Notes: generated by a model from the letters alone, not told the origin. 64,000 nucleotides of DNA from Pseudolactococcus raffinolactis NBRC 100932 (GCF_001591765.1 NZ_BCVN01000002.1:95613-159612); one strand, 5' to 3'. Counted from the first letter of the stretch, positions 49,599 to 58,168 are shown. Translations and numbers: made by a program.

Positions 49599-50484
49599 TT
49601 TATCTACACTAACAACAGAACGCAGAAATACAGAAACCTTTAATCTTGATCAGATGAGTGTTCATGAAGCGACTTATAAAATGAATCAAGAAGACCAAAA
49701 AGTTGCTCAAGCTGTTGCCGAAGTATTACCAGAGGTTGAACCTGTGACAAATGCAGTGATTCAATCCTTTAAGCAAGGTGGTCGGTTAATTTATATGGGG
49801 GCCGGAACGAGTGGTCGTTTAGGCGTTTTAGATGCTGCTGAATGTGTCCCAACCTTTGGTGTTCCAGCGACACAAGTGATTGGTTTGATTGCAGGGGGGG
49901 ATCAAGCCATGACCGTTGCAGTAGAGGGGGCAGAAGATAGTTTAGAGTTGGGACGTCAGGATTTAATTGATTTAAACTTGAATTCCAATGATACGGTTAT
50001 TGGCATTGCTGCAAGTGGCAGAACACCTTATGTAATTGGTGGGCTAGATTATGCAAGTGAAGTTGGTGCAACCACAGCTAGTCTATCATGTAACAAGGAT
50101 GCTGAGATTTCTAAACATGCAACATTACCGATAGAAGTGGACTGTGGACCAGAATTTTTAACAGGCTCAACGCGATTAAAATCAGGTACAGCTCAAAAAT
50201 TAATTTTGAATATGATCTCAACAGTTGCAATGATCGGTATTGGTAAAGTTTATAATAATTTGATGGTGGATGTAAAACCAACAAATAAAAAATTAGTGGA
50301 ACGCAGTAAGCGTATCATTATGCAAGCAACGGAATGTACCTATGAACAAGCTGAAGCAAAATTTGAGGAGGCCAATCAAGATGTTAAACTTGCAATCGTC
50401 ATGATATTAACAGACTCAAGTGCAGAGGAAGGACGCGAAAAACTAGCTAAAGCGAATGGTTTTGTTAAACAGACATTAAATTAA
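49591..50484 (+). CDS. murQ: N-acetylmuramic acid 6-phosphate etherase
   Basis: Cleaves the lactyl ether of MurNAc-6-phosphate, giving GlcNAc-6-phosphate and D-lactate. The protein is 297 aa with a SIS domain: GGRLIYMGAGTSGRLGVLDAAECVPTFG near residue 65 is diagnostic, with AASGRTPYVIGGL and LKSGTAQKLILNMIST further on. The ATG lies inside the last codons of mupG and AGAGAAGCAAG serves as ribosome site. It is the second step of the operon's pathway and links it to amino-sugar metabolism. Confidence 0.96.
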   Translation: MIDLSTLTTERRNTETFNLDQMSVHEATYKMNQEDQKVAQAVAEVLPEVEPVTNAVIQSFKQGGRLIYMGAGTSGRLGVLDAAECVPTFGVPATQVIGLIAGGDQAMTVAVEGAEDSLELGRQDLIDLNLNSNDTVIGIAASGRTPYVIGGLDYASEVGATTASLSCNKDAEISKHATLPIEVDCGPEFLTGSTRLKSGTAQKLILNMISTVAMIGIGKVYNNLMVDVKPTNKKLVERSKRIIMQATECTYEQAEAKFEEANQDVKLAIVMILTDSSAEEGREKLAKANGFVKQTLN

Positions 50485-50515
50485 TAATCTTAAGAGGAAT
50501 GGGAGAGGAAAACAA

Positions 50516-52468
50516 ATGGCAGAAGAAAAGATTGCACGTATCGCAAAAGAGATCTATGAAAATGTTGGTGGCGAACAGAATGTCAGAAAAGTTATTCACT
50601 GTATGACACGTGTCCGTATGACAATTATTGACAATTCAAAGGTTAACCTAGTTGGTCTAAAAGCAATTGATGGTGTTATGGGGATTGTTGAAGATGACAC
50701 ACTACAAGTTGTTGTAGGTCCTGGAACGGTCAATAAAGTCGCTAAGAAAATGGTTGACATGGTCGGCGTCAAGCTCGGAGAAACTTTCCCAAATAGTGGT
50801 GGTTTGAGCTTTGAAGAACAGTCTTTAGCTAATAAAGCGGCTGCAAAAGAAAAATATAATAAACCTTCAAAATTAAAATCAGTCTTAAAATCAATTTCAA
50901 ATATTTTTGTTCCAATGATTCCAGCTTTTGTCGGAACAGGGATTGTTGCAGGTATTGCGGCTGTTCTATCAAATTTAGTTGTTGCAGGTGGTCTCAATGC
51001 AGCAACATGGCAGCAGTATATTGATATCATGAATATCTTGAAAAATGCTTTATTTGCCTACCTGACGATTTATGTCGGCATCAATGCTGCTAATGAATTT
51101 GGTGCAACACCAACACTTGGTGGGGTTATTGGTGGCGTGGTCATGTTAACAGGCATGAACCCAGAAAATCCAATCAAAAACATTTTCACAGGTCAACCAC
51201 TTTCAGCAGGACAAGGTGGGATGCTAGGCGTTTTACTAGCTGTTTGGTTACTTTCAATCGTAGAAAAGAAACTTCACGAAGTTGTACCTGAGTCAGTAGA
51301 TATCATTGTCACACCAACGATTAGTTTGATTATTATCGGTCTATTAGAAATTTTCTTAATCATGCCACTTGCTGGCTTTGTTTCAGATCATCTTATCGGT
51401 GGTATTAATGGTATCTTAAATATTGGTGGTGCCTTCTCTGGCTTTGTATTAGGTATTGCCTTCTTGCCAATGGTGATGTTGGGGCTACACCAAATTTTAG
51501 GACCAATTCATTTGGAAATGATCGCTAAAACGGGTCAAACTAATTTACTTCCAATTTTGGCGATGGCAGGAGCAGGCCAAGTCGGTGCTGCATTGGCAAT
51601 TTGGGCTAAACTTAGAAAAGATCGCACACTTGTTCAAAATATTAAAGGCGCTTTACCAGTAGGTATTCTTGGTGTTGGTGAACCCTTGATTTATGGTGTT
51701 ACTTTACCAATGGGTAGACCATTTATCACAGCCTGTATCGGTGGTGGTATTGGTGGTGCAATTATCGGATTCTTCGGTAACGTTGGTGCTATTGCAACAG
51801 GTCCTAGTGGTGTCGCTTTAATTCCCTTAATTGCTCACGGAAAATGGATAATCTATCTTTTAGGACTAGTTGGTGCTTATATTGGTGGCTTCCTTGCGAC
51901 ATATTTCTTCGGTATTCCAAAAGATGCAAAAATGAAAGCAGACAATTTTGGTAAAAACGTTCAAATGGAAACACTACAACCAACTTTGCGTGTGGTGACA
52001 ACACCTGCATTTGAGCGCTCTACTGTTTATGCACCAATGACAGGTAAAGTGAAAGATTTGTCTGAGGTTGAAGATGAAGTTTTTTCTAGTGGTATGCTAG
52101 GTAATGGCATCGCGATTGAGCCGACAAATGGACAAGTTAACTCACCAGTAGATGGTATTGTCACGACTGTCTTTCCAACTAAACACGCAATTGGTGTGAC
52201 TAGTGATGATGGTGTTGAAATTTTAATTCATATCGGTATGGACACTGTCGAATTAAATGGTGAGGGCTTTGAAAGTTTTGTCAAACAAAATGAACGTGTG
52301 AAGAAAGGTGACTTATTAATACGAGTCAATCTTGATAAAATTAAAGCTGCAGGTTTATCAATGATAACGCCAATTGTTGTAACGAATTCAAATTCTTATA
52401 AAGCTATAAGTATTGATGCTAAAAATACTGTTGATAAAGGACAAGTACTCTTAACTATCCAACCATAA
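50516..52468 (+). CDS. murP: MurNAc-type PTS permease, EIIBCA fused
   Basis: Phosphotransferase transporter that imports and phosphorylates MurNAc or MurNAc-GlcNAc. The protein is 650 aa: EIIB (1-90, phosphorylated Cys29 in VIHCMTRVRMTI), EIIC (about 120-470, roughly ten hydrophobic segments, GVGEPLIYGVTLP), and a glucose-type EIIA at the C-terminus (about 500-645, catalytic His in ILIHIGMDTVEL). E. coli and S. aureus MurP lack the EIIA domain, so the fusion is notable. Substrate is inferred from the flanking mupG, murQ and murR. GAGAGG lies 9-14 bases upstream of the ATG. Confidence 0.88.
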   Translation: MAEEKIARIAKEIYENVGGEQNVRKVIHCMTRVRMTIIDNSKVNLVGLKAIDGVMGIVEDDTLQVVVGPGTVNKVAKKMVDMVGVKLGETFPNSGGLSFEEQSLANKAAAKEKYNKPSKLKSVLKSISNIFVPMIPAFVGTGIVAGIAAVLSNLVVAGGLNAATWQQYIDIMNILKNALFAYLTIYVGINAANEFGATPTLGGVIGGVVMLTGMNPENPIKNIFTGQPLSAGQGGMLGVLLAVWLLSIVEKKLHEVVPESVDIIVTPTISLIIIGLLEIFLIMPLAGFVSDHLIGGINGILNIGGAFSGFVLGIAFLPMVMLGLHQILGPIHLEMIAKTGQTNLLPILAMAGAGQVGAALAIWAKLRKDRTLVQNIKGALPVGILGVGEPLIYGVTLPMGRPFITACIGGGIGGAIIGFFGNVGAIATGPSGVALIPLIAHGKWIIYLLGLVGAYIGGFLATYFFGIPKDAKMKADNFGKNVQMETLQPTLRVVTTPAFERSTVYAPMTGKVKDLSEVEDEVFSSGMLGNGIAIEPTNGQVNSPVDGIVTTVFPTKHAIGVTSDDGVEILIHIGMDTVELNGEGFESFVKQNERVKKGDLLIRVNLDKIKAAGLSMITPIVVTNSNSYKAISIDAKNTVDKGQVLLTIQP

Positions 52469-52538
52469 TATTTATTAAATAGAAGAGGTTGGTTTATGCC
52501 AGCCTCTTTGTTATAATTAAATAAGGAATGGAGGCGTA

Positions 52539-53390
52539 ATGGATACTTTACTGTTAATAAGAGAAAGATATTCTAGTCTAAGCGCTGTCGAAAAACGGAT
52601 AGCAGATTATGTTTTTGAGTCTGGAGAGGCTATTTTAGAGATGAGCTCACAAGAAGTTTCCAAGAAACTGGGGAGCTCGTCTGCGTCATTAGTTAGATTC
52701 TCTAGAAAACTAGGCTATGATGGCTTTTCCCAATTTAAACAAAAATTAAGTGCCGCCTATGCCATGCATGCAGAAGATGACCGTTACTATGATGAAGTCA
52801 GCGATGCTGAAACACCTTTATCCATTAAAAACAAATTAAAAGTTCGCATTAACCATATGGTAGAGACGACGAATACAGCATTATCTGATGAAACGATGAT
52901 CTCGGTCGTTTCTTGCTTAGATAAAGTTGAAGTCATCTTTGTTTTTGGTATTGGCGCTTCAGCCATTGTGGCACAAGATATATTCCAAAAATTTAGTAGA
53001 ATCGGGAAACAAGTTTACTTCTTACAAGATACACATCTTTTAGTTTCTTCCCTCTCTGTTCAAAAAGATCAAGCTGCATTTATCGGGATATCAATGAAAG
53101 GTGAAACAAAAGAAGTCATCGAACTAGCGAACGTTGTTAAATCAATGCAAGTGCCTATGATTGCCATTACCTCAAATGAAAAGTCTACTTTAGGTCAGCT
53201 GTCTGATTATGTCCTTCACTCCATTTCTGGAGAAGATTTCCAAATGAGAACAGCAGCTACCATGAGTTTAATGGCACAACTCTACGTTGTTGATATTCTC
53301 TTTTACATGTATGTTTCAGAACACTTTGAACAAAGTTATCGAAATTTGCAGAAAACAAGTCAAGCCATCAAAGCACTAGGACAAGATTGA
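52539..53390 (+). CDS. murR: RpiR-family regulator, MurR-like
   Basis: Transcriptional regulator of 283 aa with an N-terminal HTH_6 domain (LSAVEKRIADYVFESGEAILEMSSQEVSKKLGSSSASLVRFSRKLGY, residues about 13-60) and a C-terminal SIS domain (VIFVFGIGASAIVAQDIFQKFS; GISMKGETKEVIELA) that would bind MurNAc-6-phosphate. It is the last gene of the operon, so it likely represses its own transcription through the two inverted operators around the mupG promoter. A GGAGG ribosome site precedes the ATG. No terminator is seen between it and the metA relic. Confidence 0.88.
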   Translation: MDTLLLIRERYSSLSAVEKRIADYVFESGEAILEMSSQEVSKKLGSSSASLVRFSRKLGYDGFSQFKQKLSAAYAMHAEDDRYYDEVSDAETPLSIKNKLKVRINHMVETTNTALSDETMISVVSCLDKVEVIFVFGIGASAIVAQDIFQKFSRIGKQVYFLQDTHLLVSSLSVQKDQAAFIGISMKGETKEVIELANVVKSMQVPMIAITSNEKSTLGQLSDYVLHSISGEDFQMRTAATMSLMAQLYVVDILFYMYVSEHFEQSYRNLQKTSQAIKALGQD

Positions 53391-53422
53391 TTTTATCGTT
53401 GATATTTCTGATAACTGATGGT

Positions 53423-53474
53423 ACTTGCTAAATATGAATCTTATAATATTTAACCTCGTTTACCGTGGTTTTTT
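53423..53474 (+). repeat. Right direct repeat: relic of the metA 3' end and terminator
   Basis: It still reads LAKYESYNI-stop in the frame matching metA's LAKFEYYNL-stop, then a damaged copy of the metA terminator (AACCTCG/CGTGGTT with a central mismatch) and TTTTTT. Upstream similarity fades within about 20 bp. Confidence 0.8.
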
Positions 53475-53482
53475 GGTATAAT
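53474..53482 (+). promoter_or_regulatory. Extended -10 promoter of dnaD giving a probable leaderless mRNA
   Basis: TGGTATAAT directly follows the T run of the metA relic. The dnaD ATG (53489) is 6 bp after the -10, without a Shine-Dalgarno. Confidence 0.6.
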
Positions 53483-53488
53483 GAAATC

Positions 53489-54199
53489 ATGACATATTAC
53501 GACCAATTCAAAAAAAATATCGTCCTACCACAGGCGATATTAACGCATATTTTAGATATTTTCCCGACACTGGTGAGTTTCAATGTATGGCTTTATTTTT
53601 ATGGCAATGAATCATTGGCACCTAGTCAAATTGCTAGTTTTTTAAAGATGACGACAGCAGATGTCAATCAAGCCATCAATCTTTTGACGGATTCAAACAT
53701 ATTGACAGCTGAGTTTGATGAGACAACGGGTGAGATGCGTTTTGATACGCGTCCAGCATTTGCTAAATTAGATGATCTCTTGGCAGTTGCAAGCAACCCA
53801 ACATCAGCAAAAGATTCAAAAGTAGATGACGAAGTATCAGGCATTTCTGATATCGCTCGTTTGATTGCAGCTTTTGAGCCTGAAATGCCAGGTGGTTTGA
53901 CACCGATTAACATTGAAGAACTACAGAAGTGGTTGACGGATGATAAATTTGAAGCAGACTTAATTCTCCAAGCATTACGCGAAGCAGCACTGAATCGGAA
54001 AGTCTCTCTGCCTTATATCCGTGCGATTTTGCGTAACTGGCGTAACGATGGTATTGTGACGGCGCGTGATATTGCCGATAATCGTGAAGCGCGTGAGATG
54101 CGCCAAGTAGAGCAACAAAGCGACACTACACTCTCAGAGGATTACTTTAATTCAGTCGATAGCCTACGCAAGGCTTGGGGGTATGACAATGCTCAGTAA
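53489..54199 (+). CDS. dnaD: DNA replication initiation protein DnaD
   Basis: DnaD remodels DNA and helps load the replicative helicase at oriC and in restart. The protein is 236 aa: an N-terminal winged-helix domain (FPTLVSFNVWLYFYGNESLAPSQIASFLKM) and a C-terminal DnaB/DnaD domain (ELQKWLTDDKFEADLILQALREAALNRKVSLPYIRAILRNW) with the YIxxIL..W signature. The start is the ATG at 53489; the frame continues upstream into the relic terminator. It overlaps nth by 17 bp, a conserved dnaD-nth pairing in Firmicutes. Confidence 0.94.
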   Translation: MTYYDQFKKNIVLPQAILTHILDIFPTLVSFNVWLYFYGNESLAPSQIASFLKMTTADVNQAINLLTDSNILTAEFDETTGEMRFDTRPAFAKLDDLLAVASNPTSAKDSKVDDEVSGISDIARLIAAFEPEMPGGLTPINIEELQKWLTDDKFEADLILQALREAALNRKVSLPYIRAILRNWRNDGIVTARDIADNREAREMRQVEQQSDTTLSEDYFNSVDSLRKAWGYDNAQ

Positions 54200-54833
54200 G
54201 AAGAAATTTTTAGAAGTACTAGCGATTATCGCTGACATGTTTCCTGAGGCCCATGGTGAATTAGATGCAGAAACGCCTTTTCAACTGTTGATAGCAGTGA
54301 TTTTGTCAGCTCAGGCGACAGATAAAGGTGTCAACAAGGCAACACCAGCACTCTTTGCCAAATACCCAGACAGTCAAAGCCTAGCTCAAGCAGAGGTTTC
54401 AGACGTTGAAAACTTAATCAAGACCATTGGCCTGTATCGCAGTAAGGCTAAAAATATCGTCAGAACGGCTGAGATGATCGAGAATGAGTTTGGGGGTGAG
54501 ATTCCGAGAGATAAAGACCTACTACAGACCTTGCCTGGCGTCGGTCGAAAAACGGCTAATGTTGTGCTGGGGGATGCTTTTGGGATTCCTGGAATTGCTG
54601 TGGATACGCATGTCGAACGTGTGTCGAAACGCCTGCAGCTGATCAAACAATCGGCGACCGTCACAGAAGTAGAAGAGAAGTTGATGAAGGTTGTACCTGA
54701 ATCAGATTGGGTGGTAACTCATCATCGCTTGATTTTCTTTGGTCGCTATCACTGTACGGCACGGTCACCGAAATGTGTTGCCTGCCCTGTTCTACCCTAT
54801 TGTCACTTTGGAGAAAAAACTGTTTTAAAATGA
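54183..54833 (+). CDS. nth: Endonuclease III
   Basis: DNA glycosylase/AP lyase that removes oxidised pyrimidines. The protein is 216 aa, with the helix-hairpin-helix LPGVGRKTANVVLGDAFG carrying the catalytic lysine, then VDTHVERVSKRL with the catalytic aspartate, and a C-terminal [4Fe-4S] ligand set CTARSPKCVACPVLPYC. The start could be the ATG at 54183 or at 54189; both lie inside dnaD. The TGA overlaps the trmK ATG (ATGA). It is part of a tight dnaD-nth-trmK-nif3 operon. Confidence 0.95.
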   Translation: MTMLSKKKFLEVLAIIADMFPEAHGELDAETPFQLLIAVILSAQATDKGVNKATPALFAKYPDSQSLAQAEVSDVENLIKTIGLYRSKAKNIVRTAEMIENEFGGEIPRDKDLLQTLPGVGRKTANVVLGDAFGIPGIAVDTHVERVSKRLQLIKQSATVTEVEEKLMKVVPESDWVVTHHRLIFFGRYHCTARSPKCVACPVLPYCHFGEKTVLK

Positions 54834-55525
54834 AAAATGAAAAATTATCACAACGCCTGACACAAGTCGGTGAATTTGTTCCACAAGATGCTATTTTGCT
54901 AGATGTTGGAAGTGATCATGCCTATCTACCGATTCATTTAGTGAAGACTGGTCGGATAAACAAGGCGATTGCTGGAGAAGTTGTTAAAGGTCCTTACGAG
55001 AGTGCTGTGGCCAATGTCCAATCTGCAGGCTTACAAGATCAAATCTCAGTCAGATTGGCAAACGGTTTAGCTGCTTTTGAGCCAACAACAGACGGTGTGA
55101 ACACGATTACGATTGCCGGTATGGGTGGTCATTTGATCGCAGAAATTCTGGAAGATGGTCGCGATAAGTTGTGTCAGGTCTCAACCATGATCTTACAGCC
55201 TAATAACGGCGAACGTCATTTGAGAACATGGTTGCAGGCACACGATTTCACGATTTCTGATGAAAAAATCCTAGCTGAAAATGACAAGATTTACGAGATT
55301 ATCGTGGCACATCCAGGTCAATCTGTAGATAGATTAACGGAAGCTGAACTCTGCTTTGGACCTTTTCTACTGCAAGAAAAATCAACAGTTTTTCTTGAAA
55401 AATGGGCATCAGAGTTAGCAGCCAACCAAGAGATTTTATCAAAGATTCCAGCATCAGCCCAACAAAAACAAGCCGAATTTTCAGCAAAGATTGCTAAAAT
55501 CAAGGAGGTTTTAAATGTTAGCTAG
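54830..55525 (+). CDS. trmK: tRNA (adenine(22)-N(1))-methyltransferase
   Basis: SAM-dependent methyltransferase for A22 of tRNA. The protein is 231 aa, with LSQRLTQVGEFVPQDAILLDVGSDHAYLPIHLV (SAM motif I) at the N-terminus and ITIAGMGGHLIAEIL and LQPNNGERHLRTWL in the middle, as in the TrmK/YqfN family, and a C-terminal coiled coil. The start is ATG 54830, overlapping the nth stop; the longer open frame inside nth is not coding. It is followed by the Nif3-like gene with an 11-bp overlap, the usual trmK-yqfO arrangement. Confidence 0.92.
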   Translation: MKNEKLSQRLTQVGEFVPQDAILLDVGSDHAYLPIHLVKTGRINKAIAGEVVKGPYESAVANVQSAGLQDQISVRLANGLAAFEPTTDGVNTITIAGMGGHLIAEILEDGRDKLCQVSTMILQPNNGERHLRTWLQAHDFTISDEKILAENDKIYEIIVAHPGQSVDRLTEAELCFGPFLLQEKSTVFLEKWASELAANQEILSKIPASAQQKQAEFSAKIAKIKEVLNVS

Positions 55526-56285
55526 TGATTTTTTCGCGCGATATGAAGCTTATTGTCCTAAAGAGCTTGCCATGGCAGATGATCCAGTTGGTCTGCAAAT
55601 TGGTACTCTCAACAAAGACATTCAAAAGGTCATGGTCACGTTAGATATTCGTGAACAAACCGTCCAGGAAGCAATAGAACAAAATGCTGACGTGATTTTG
55701 GCCAAGCATCCTGTGATTTTTAGACCACTAGATAATCTAACGGATCAAGACACACAGCAAAAAATTATCCTAGATTTGGCGCGTGCAGGAATTGCCGTTT
55801 ATACTAGCCATACTAATATTGATATCGTTGAAAACGGCCTCAATGACTGGTTTTGTGACCTACTGGATGTCACAGAAACTGAAAACCTAACTGACTTTGG
55901 TTTGGGGCGTGTTGGCAACATCCAACCGCAAACCCTAGGTGATTTTAGCGAGAAAGTGAAGTCAGTCTTTGGTTTATCTGGCTTATCAGTTATCTCTTAC
56001 GATCAGGATATGAGTCAGGAAATCAAGCGTGTCGCCATTTGTGGTGGTAGTGGTGGCAAATTTTATCCAGATGCCATTGCGAAACATGCAGACGTCTATG
56101 TGACTGGGGATATTTATTATCATACAGCCCATGATATGCTTTCTGAAGGGCTTTTGGCCATTGATCCGGGTCACCATATCGAAGTGCTATTTGTTAAAAA
56201 AGTGGCACAAATCCTCAGAGATTTCAATACAGATGTCTCGATTATCGAAAGTAGCAGCTTAACCAATCCCTTTATCAAAAAATGA
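55515..56285 (+). CDS. Nif3-like dinuclear metal-centre protein (YqfO family, short form)
   Basis: The protein is 256 aa, the short form without the inserted PII-like domain. Metal-ligand motifs are ILAKHPVIFRPLDNL, YTSHTNIDIVENGLNDW and TGDIYYHTAHDM with DPGHHIE near the end. Annotated elsewhere as GTP cyclohydrolase 1 type 2 homologue, but the physiological role is unclear. An AGGAGG site at 55503 precedes the ATG. It is the last gene of the dnaD operon and is followed by a strong terminator. Confidence 0.9.
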   Translation: MLASDFFARYEAYCPKELAMADDPVGLQIGTLNKDIQKVMVTLDIREQTVQEAIEQNADVILAKHPVIFRPLDNLTDQDTQQKIILDLARAGIAVYTSHTNIDIVENGLNDWFCDLLDVTETENLTDFGLGRVGNIQPQTLGDFSEKVKSVFGLSGLSVISYDQDMSQEIKRVAICGGSGGKFYPDAIAKHADVYVTGDIYYHTAHDMLSEGLLAIDPGHHIEVLFVKKVAQILRDFNTDVSIIESSSLTNPFIKK

Positions 56286-56312
56286 TGCCGATTCTTCGGC
56301 ATCATTTTTTTT
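56282..56312 (+). terminator. Terminator of the dnaD operon
   Basis: ATGATGCCGA/TCGGCATCAT stem with a 4-nt loop, followed by a long T run. It overlaps the Nif3 stop codon. Confidence 0.9.
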
Positions 56313-56327
56313 GATATTGGTTTAACA

Positions 56328-56648
56328 TCATTTTTCAATATTGGATTGCAAGGTTTTGAGTTCTGCCAACCAATCCACATAGAATTGTTCGACTAAATCA
56401 GGTGTAATCACTTTTTCCAACCAATATTCAGGATCGACCAGCCACTTAGCTTCAGTCAGTTGTTTGACATCGAAAGTAGCAATATAGTGCTTGAAAGCAT
56501 GGGCCAGATTGGGATCGTCTGTTTTATAAAGCTTGACTTGCTTCATGGGCTCAATCTCATTACTTTTAAAGTAGATGACAGCATAATTCGTATAGTCATC
56601 AATCGTGTAATACTGAGCCACTCGTTCAACAAACGTTTGATTATCCAT
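56328..56648 (-). CDS. Hypothetical protein, 106 aa
   Basis: I do not recognise the family. The protein is acidic, aromatic-rich (many Tyr, Phe, Trp) and has no signal peptide or membrane segment, so it is probably cytoplasmic. It begins MDNQTFVERVAQYYTIDDY. The minus-strand ATG has an AGGAGGTC ribosome site about 9 bp upstream, which supports a real gene. It starts 44 bp after the TetR-type regulator on the same strand with no terminator between, so the two are likely one operon and this may be the regulator's partner or target. Confidence 0.7.
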   Translation of the reverse strand: MDNQTFVERVAQYYTIDDYTNYAVIYFKSNEIEPMKQVKLYKTDDPNLAHAFKHYIATFDVKQLTEAKWLVDPEYWLEKVITPDLVEQFYVDWLAELKTLQSNIEK

Positions 56649-56692
56649 TTTTTTAGACCTCCTAATCTCCTATTTGACACCTTTTATCTTAC

Positions 56693-57265
56693 TTATCGAG
56701 AAATTGGTACGATATTAGGGTTATTGAGAATATAGTTGATAATTTCTTCAAATATAGTGATCAGATACTCATTTGAATAAGTTCGAATACCTGCGATACT
56801 TGAAGCAGCCATTCCATTGACGACAATCCATGAACGGATGTGAAGCGCATCAATTTGTTCCTCTGTTAAATTTTGATATTGACTAGAGTTAGCAACAATT
56901 TTTTTGTAATTCTCAAGAGAATAATCAAACATTAAGTGATTACGGGCAAAACCTTCAACGAAGAGAGCTCTATAAAGATTAGGGTTTTCTTCAGAAAATC
57001 GGATGAAAGCGATACATAAAGAGACCAATGGATCATCCGCATATTTTTCATTAAGTTTGACATCAAACATATAGTGGAAGACATGTTTCAAAACAGCTCG
57101 CTTATAGTTCTCCATATTTTTAAAGGCACCATAAATGGGTTGCGTCGAAATGCCAAACTTTTGCGCAACATCACGAGCTGTAAATTTTTCAAATCCATAA
57201 GTATTGAGATACTGAAAACCAAAATCCAGCATCATTTCATCAGTAATAACTTTTTTACGTGGCAT
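56693..57265 (-). CDS. TetR/AcrR-family transcriptional regulator
   Basis: The protein is 190 aa. The N-terminal helix-turn-helix is clear: MLDFGFQYLNTYGFEKFTARDVAQKFGISTQPIYGAFKNMENYKRAVLKH (residues 11-60). The C-terminal ligand domain is too divergent to name a ligand. The start has a GGAGG ribosome site. A 15-bp palindrome (57307-57321) upstream is a candidate operator, which suggests self-repression. Target genes are unknown; the downstream 106-aa gene is the obvious candidate. Confidence 0.85.
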   Translation of the reverse strand: MPRKKVITDEMMLDFGFQYLNTYGFEKFTARDVAQKFGISTQPIYGAFKNMENYKRAVLKHVFHYMFDVKLNEKYADDPLVSLCIAFIRFSEENPNLYRALFVEGFARNHLMFDYSLENYKKIVANSSQYQNLTEEQIDALHIRSWIVVNGMAASSIAGIRTYSNEYLITIFEEIINYILNNPNIVPISR

Positions 57266-57306
57266 GTCTTATTTCCTCCGTAGCCCTTATCAGGGTTTCA
57301 TATAAG

Positions 57307-57321
57307 TAGTGCTAAGCACTA
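57307..57321. promoter_or_regulatory. Palindrome upstream of the TetR gene, candidate operator
   Basis: TAGTGCTAAGCACTA, perfectly symmetric around one base, about 45 bp before the TetR start codon and next to a TTATAT -10-like sequence on the minus strand. Confidence 0.5.
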
Positions 57322-57361
57322 GGTGTGTTAGGTGTGCGATAGGTAAACTAAATTGACTTGT

Positions 57362-58168
57362 TTAAAGGACCCATTCATTAATAGCGTGTGCCACACCAGA
57401 TGCTTCATTTGATTTGGTGATATATTTAGCTATTTTCTTGAGTTCAGGGTTACCATTTGCCATGACCACTGGGTTGCCAACGGCTTCTAACATTGAACGG
57501 TCATTTTCTTCATCGCCAATGGCCATGGTTTCTTCATGTGAGATTCCTAGCTTCTCAGCCAGATGCTGAACAGCTAAGCCCTTACTCGCGTTTTTGTTGA
57601 GGATCTCGAGGTAGAATGGTGTTGATTTAACGATAGTATAACGCTCTTTAATGCGCTGGGGAAGTTTAGTAATCGTCTCATCTAATTTTTCAGGCTCATC
57701 AATATACATCATCTTGATAATTTCGTGTTTAGCCATTTCTTCAGCAGTGCGATATTTTAAAGGAAGGCCTGTAATATAGGCTTCATTTATCGAGTATTTA
57801 CTAATATTACGATTGTGGGTGTAGATGGTTGACATGGTAATCGAGTGAAGAGGTGTCTTAAGTCTGCGACTTTCCATTTCGATATCTAGATAATCATCAT
57901 AAGTTAAAGGTTCATCGATGAATGCTTCACCGGTCGCAGTGGCTTGTACCAGGGCACCATTATAGGTGATGACATAATCACCAGCATCTAATAAATTTAA
58001 GGATTCTAGAATATTTTTAACGCCTAAAAGAGGGCGACCTGTGGCGATAACGATTTTAACCCCTGCGGCTTTAGCTTTTTGGATAGCTTCAAAAACTTCG
58101 GGTGTGATTTCGCGATTGTTATTGACGAGAGTCCCGTCAATGTCAATGGCAACGAGTTTAATTGACAT
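57362..58168 (-). CDS. Cof-type HAD-IIB phosphatase (YidA-like)
   Basis: HAD-superfamily hydrolase of 268 aa acting on small phosphorylated metabolites, probably sugar phosphates. Motif I is VAIDIDGTLVNNN at the N-terminus, motif II VIATGRPLLG, and motifs III/IV NKNASKGLAVQHLAEKLG and MAIGDEENDRSMLE; the IIB cap lies between. The exact substrate is unknown. The ATG has no good Shine-Dalgarno. A strong GAAAGG site lies 40 bp upstream inside repeat copy C and leads instead to a two-codon reading frame. It is co-oriented with the HD gene upstream. Confidence 0.9.
   Translation of the reverse strand: MSIKLVAIDIDGTLVNNNREITPEVFEAIQKAKAAGVKIVIATGRPLLGVKNILESLNLLDAGDYVITYNGALVQATATGEAFIDEPLTYDDYLDIEMESRRLKTPLHSITMSTIYTHNRNISKYSINEAYITGLPLKYRTAEEMAKHEIIKMMYIDEPEKLDETITKLPQRIKERYTIVKSTPFYLEILNKNASKGLAVQHLAEKLGISHEETMAIGDEENDRSMLEAVGNPVVMANGNPELKKIAKYITKSNEASGVAHAINEWVL

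Noticed and set aside
48362..53474. A transposon or integrative element around the mur operon
   Set aside because: Apart from the 52-nt repeat there is no transposase, integrase, terminal inverted repeat or tRNA site, so only an insertion scar is claimed.
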